A DNA stretch of 9,148 bases, taken from contig URHY01000075.1 of assembly GCA_900547815.1 (NCBI GenBank), forward strand, positions 1 through 9,148. The letters run 5' to 3'. The position numbers and the translations under genes are program-made. The stretch is from an uncultured Solobacterium sp. GTDB taxonomy: Bacteria; Bacillota_I; Bacilli_A; Erysipelotrichales; Erysipelotrichaceae. Position 1 is the stretch's first letter. Every line of letters begins with the position of its first letter. Below the pieces are notes generated by a model. It worked only from the letters and a program-made list of their open reading frames with translations. It was not told the DNA's origin and searched no databases. Positions 6,657 to 9,148 of this stretch are shown in pieces.

Positions 6657-7436
6657 TTATAATAATTCTTCTTTCAAAAAGTCTAGAGCACCTTGCATTC
6701 TAGCTTCTCTAAACGCAAACGATTTAAATCTGTGCTCTGCCCCTTTGACAATAATACATTTTGCTCTTTCCTTAAAAATTTCTTTATATTTATAACTACA
6801 TTCACAAGAAGCCGTAATATCTTGATCTCCATGTATCGTACATACATTCTTATCAAACAAACTAGCTTCTTTATATGGATCTAATGTACAAGCGTCCTGA
6901 TAAAATTTTAGGCTCAATTTTAACCCTTCTACATCGGCACATCCATCTTTTTCAATATTTGAAACATCTTGATTGCACAAAGTCTTATGCTCCTTTAAGT
7001 TATAAACTAAATCTGGAGCGGGACACCACAAGGATAAAGCTCGAATCTGATCTTTACACTTTCCTGCCACCATACTGGCCACACACCCTCCTAGACTACA
7101 TCCATGAAGTGCAATTTTTTTAGTATCGACAAAATCCAAGGATCGAACATATCTCAACATGGCTTGTGCATCTAAAATTTCACTTGAAACAGTCATATCT
7201 TCAAATCTTCCATCACTTTCACCACTGCCATTCATATCAAAACGAACACTGGCAATACCAGCATCACATAGTCTTTGAGACAATTCATTATGTACAAAAT
7301 TAATTTCATTTCGATCATCACAAAAACCATGAAGAAGAATGACCATAGGCACTTTTTGACTTACAACATCATTTGGAATATGAAGCATACCACGAAGTGT
7401 TAAACCATCTCGCTTGATTTCTACATACTTCTGCAT
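6657..7436 (-). CDS. Alpha/beta hydrolase, cinnamoyl/feruloyl esterase-like
   Basis: This 259-residue hydrolase has no signal peptide, so it is probably cytoplasmic. The order of motifs fits the fold: LLHGF (34-38, oxyanion region), RFDMNGSGESDG (65-76), nucleophile elbow HGCSLGG with Ser114, Asp206 in HGDQDIT, and His235 in GAEHRF. Length, triad spacing and the block MTVSSEI (81-87) recall the cinnamoyl/feruloyl esterases Est1E and LJ0536 of rumen and gut bacteria, which release hydroxycinnamates from plant esters; other ester substrates are possible. It contains 13 cysteines, including Cys113 beside the nucleophile, which is unusually many. The start at 7436 is supported by GGAGGG 8 bases upstream. 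An upstream in-frame extension to 7637 runs through a terminator and is rejected. It forms an operon with nhaC. Confidence 0.88.
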   Translation of the reverse strand: MQKYVEIKRDGLTLRGMLHIPNDVVSQKVPMVILLHGFCDDRNEINFVHNELSQRLCDAGIASVRFDMNGSGESDGRFEDMTVSSEILDAQAMLRYVRSLDFVDTKKIALHGCSLGGCVASMVAGKCKDQIRALSLWCPAPDLVYNLKEHKTLCNQDVSNIEKDGCADVEGLKLSLKFYQDACTLDPYKEASLFDKNVCTIHGDQDITASCECSYKYKEIFKERAKCIIVKGAEHRFKSFAFREARMQGALDFLKEELL

Positions 7437-7459
7437 ATATATTTCCCTCCGTTTCGGGT

Positions 7460-7488
7460 ATAATACCACAAAATTCAATAAATGTTTA
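7460..7488 (-). promoter_or_regulatory. Promoter of the hydrolase-nhaC operon
   Basis: TAAACA (7488-7483), 17 bp, then TATTAT (7465-7460) preceded by TGG, an extended -10 form, on the minus strand. It lies between the upstream terminator and the hydrolase ribosome site. Confidence 0.55.
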
Positions 7489-7520
7489 CTATTTTTTAAC
7501 ACTTGTCTACTTTTAAGGTA

Positions 7521-7548
7521 CAAAACAACCTCTTTGTTCACAAAGAGG
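7521..7548 (-). terminator. Intrinsic terminator after the GGDEF gene
   Basis: A perfect 8-bp stem CCTCTTTG/CAAAGAGG (7529-7548) with a 4-base loop begins immediately after the TAG stop. The minus-strand tail is TTGTTTTG. The plus-strand tail is also T-rich (CTATTTTTTT), so it could act in both directions. Confidence 0.75.
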
Positions 7549-8989
7549 CTATTTTTTTCTGAAAATTGTTGCACTATATCCGTCGATTTTTTTACTTTCA
7601 TACATAGCTGAGTCCGCTCTACAATATAATTCATCAAAACTTAAATCTTCTTTCCCATCAAAGAAACAGGCACCAAGACTTAATACAACCGGATGATTAT
7701 CTATCGATTCAACATGGATCTGTTTCAAATTTTCAAATAAACGTTTAAAGAAAGAATTTGCACACTTACGATTTGTAACTCCCGGAATATATAACGCAAA
7801 CTCATCTCCACCCAAACGCATTACTATATCTTTATCACGACATGATTTTTGAAGCGTATGCGCAATCGCGATAATAACCTCATCCCCCGCCATATGCCCA
7901 TATGTATCATTAATCAATTTAAATTTATCACAATCCACTAGACACATCATTCCACTAATTTTATTATTCAAAATACGCTCAATCATCTTTTCTCCACTTC
8001 GACGATTCGAAACACCCGTCATCGTATCGGTTTGAGCTAAATATAATAATTTATCTTCTCTTCTCTTTTGTTCATCAATACATTCCACACAATATAAAAC
8101 ATGTAATAAATGACCATCCTCATCATAGTCTACCGGAATATAACGTCCACGACACCAACCAGAAATTTTACCATAGAAAACACTATCGATTGATTTCTTA
8201 TTCTGAAGTCTTTCATCCAATGTTTCTAGATCCATAAACGCAATTTCTCGATCCACATAATCTTGTTGACAAAACTCTTTATGAATCTTATAAATATGAT
8301 CACTAAAACAATCCTCTACATCATTTATTTTGTCGACTTGTAAATATTTAAGGATTTCCGGTTCCGTTTTCACAATATGATATTTTTGCGTCTTTATATT
8401 AATATAGTGCATTGAAATATAAATTTGGGCCAATGCCGAATATCCACTCAATTTAGCCTCTTGTTTAGACTTATTTTGTGAATTACGAATCTTTAAAAAA
8501 GATACAACCAACGTTGCGATCATATCAAAAAATGTTGTCAAACTTGAATGATTATCAATCGGCGGATTATCAACACCAAAGAATCCACTAATTTCATCTT
8601 TATAGCGAATAGGACAAACCACTAGACGTGTAACATTTTGTACTTTCAACGTATTATACGTATACGCATGATCCTTTTTAATTGTTTCTACATCTTGAAT
8701 GATTACATTTTCTTTCTTGTCGAAAGCTTTATACCACCAATCAATAATATCCATGTCCACACCTTGTAGAAAATCAATTTCTGGTTGAATACCTTCACTA
8801 CACCATTCATAAGTATTATTTGTCACATGCTTTTTTTTTATTATCTTCAAAAATATAAATGCGATCACACCCAATGTGTTTTCCAAAAAAACGAATAAAC
8901 TCATTGATCTGCTCATCCGGTGTATCAAACATAAGTGCAGAACGTAATGCTTCATTGATGACCAACTCATAGCGCATAATTGCCTGCAT
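7549..8989 (-). CDS. Sensor diguanylate cyclase (GAF-PAS-GGDEF), frameshifted in A9 run
   Basis: This protein should make cyclic di-GMP from two GTP. In the restored 479-residue product, an N-terminal GAF-like sensor covers about 20-165, a PAS-like region about 180-305, and the GGDEF domain about 315-479. The active-site motif is intact GGDEF (393-397), and the product-inhibition site RDKD lies 5 residues before it, so feedback by c-di-GMP is expected. No membrane helix is seen, so it is probably cytosolic. The best start is the ATG at 8989, with AGG-rich ribosome site upstream, reading MQAIMRYEL. That frame stops after 57 codons because the A-run at 8831-8839 has nine A; eight would join it to HVTNNTYEW in the main frame. 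The apparent ATG at 8970 in the main frame reads an out-of-frame N-terminus. The gene may be slippage-rescued, broken, or affected by a sequence error. Confidence 0.85.
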
Positions 8990-9034
8990 AAGTTACCTGC
9001 CTTTCTTTAAGAAATATTTCAATTATCTAACCAC

Positions 9035-9040
9035 ATTATA
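9035..9040 (-). promoter_or_regulatory. Likely -10 box for the GGDEF gene
   Basis: A consensus TATAAT is read on the minus strand about 46 bp before the ATG at 8989. No good -35 is found 16-18 bp upstream (CTGATG at best), so activity may be weak or need an activator. Confidence 0.35.
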
Positions 9041-9091
9041 TCTTTTAAACGGTTATACATCAGTTATATTTTAGAAAATTTAGTCAATTAA

Positions 9092-9148
9092 ACAAGAAAG
9101 TAGGCGATAGAGTTTAAATTCTACCGCCCCTTATCAAACCATACGTGC
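9092..9148 (-). mobile_element. Possible 3' end of a group II intron (domains V-VI)
   Basis: Read on the minus strand, the window begins with GCACGTATGGTTTG, like the 3' half of group II intron domain V. It is followed by AAGGGGCGG and a 9-bp hairpin (9128-9120 with 9111-9103, 8-base loop), like domain VI, then CGCCTAC, like the conserved tail. One pair (9124/9107) is G-U only in minus-strand RNA, which supports transcription from this strand. The intron-encoded reverse transcriptase would lie beyond the right edge. The exact 3' splice site is not resolved. Confidence 0.5.

Noticed and set aside
7437..7637. 67-residue N-terminal extension of the hydrolase
   Set aside because: It runs back through the GGDEF terminator and coding sequence, lacks a ribosome site, and the start at 7436 has GGAGGG at good spacing and matches family length.
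8831..8970. N-terminus of the GGDEF frame starting at 8970
   Set aside because: It is the out-of-frame reading of a true GAF-like N-terminus that begins at 8989; the encoded hydrophobic stretch is an artefact, not a membrane helix.
1..9148. CRISPR array, tRNA or rRNA genes
   Set aside because: No regularly spaced repeats, cloverleaf-like sequence or rRNA-like conserved blocks were seen on either strand.

Overview
The window looks like chromosomal DNA from a low-GC, Gram-positive (Firmicutes-type) bacterium. The bases are AT-rich, the Shine-Dalgarno sites are strong, and there are many U-tailed terminators. The gene set (thiC under a TPP riboswitch, NhaC antiporter, PrfA/Srv-like Crp regulator, GGDEF protein) fits a gut or oral Erysipelotrichia or Clostridia member, but that placement is inference. 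Every gene I can support is on the minus strand, so transcription runs from high to low coordinates.

Right end to left. At 9092-9148 is what looks like the 3' end (domains V-VI) of a group II intron. Next is a sensor diguanylate cyclase (7549-8989) whose N-terminal part is separated from the rest by a +1 shift in a run of nine A. A strong hairpin terminator ends that unit. A new promoter then drives a two-gene unit: a cinnamoyl-esterase-like alpha/beta hydrolase (6657-7436) and, 20 bp later, an NhaC-type Na+/H+ antiporter (5239-6636). Directly after the antiporter stop come a promoter, a TPP riboswitch, two tandem terminator-like hairpins and thiC (3642-4982), a classic TPP-controlled thiamine unit. 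Next is a Crp/Fnr regulator of PrfA/Srv type (2789-3436), with an inverted repeat across its promoter and its own terminator.

The 2102-2788 stretch has no protein gene. It holds the tetR promoter, a possible operator and a possible plus-strand small RNA. Then comes an efflux-type cassette: a TetR regulator (1499-2101), a small five-helix membrane protein translationally coupled to it (1053-1502), and an ABC ATPase (477-968) cut off exactly at Walker B.

The first ~485 bases appear foreign. They carry the 5' part of an unrelated small gene with more GC-rich codon use and a cluster of short repeats, as expected at the end of an integrated mobile element that broke the ABC gene.

The most notable observations are the two independent frame breaks, both in the longest A-runs seen in coding DNA here (A8 in tetR, A9 in the GGDEF gene) while A7/T7 runs stay in frame; the mobile-element junction in the ABC gene; the riboswitch with two terminators; the possible group II intron end; and the possible plus-strand RNA. 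I did not find a clearly new multi-gene defence or biosynthetic system.
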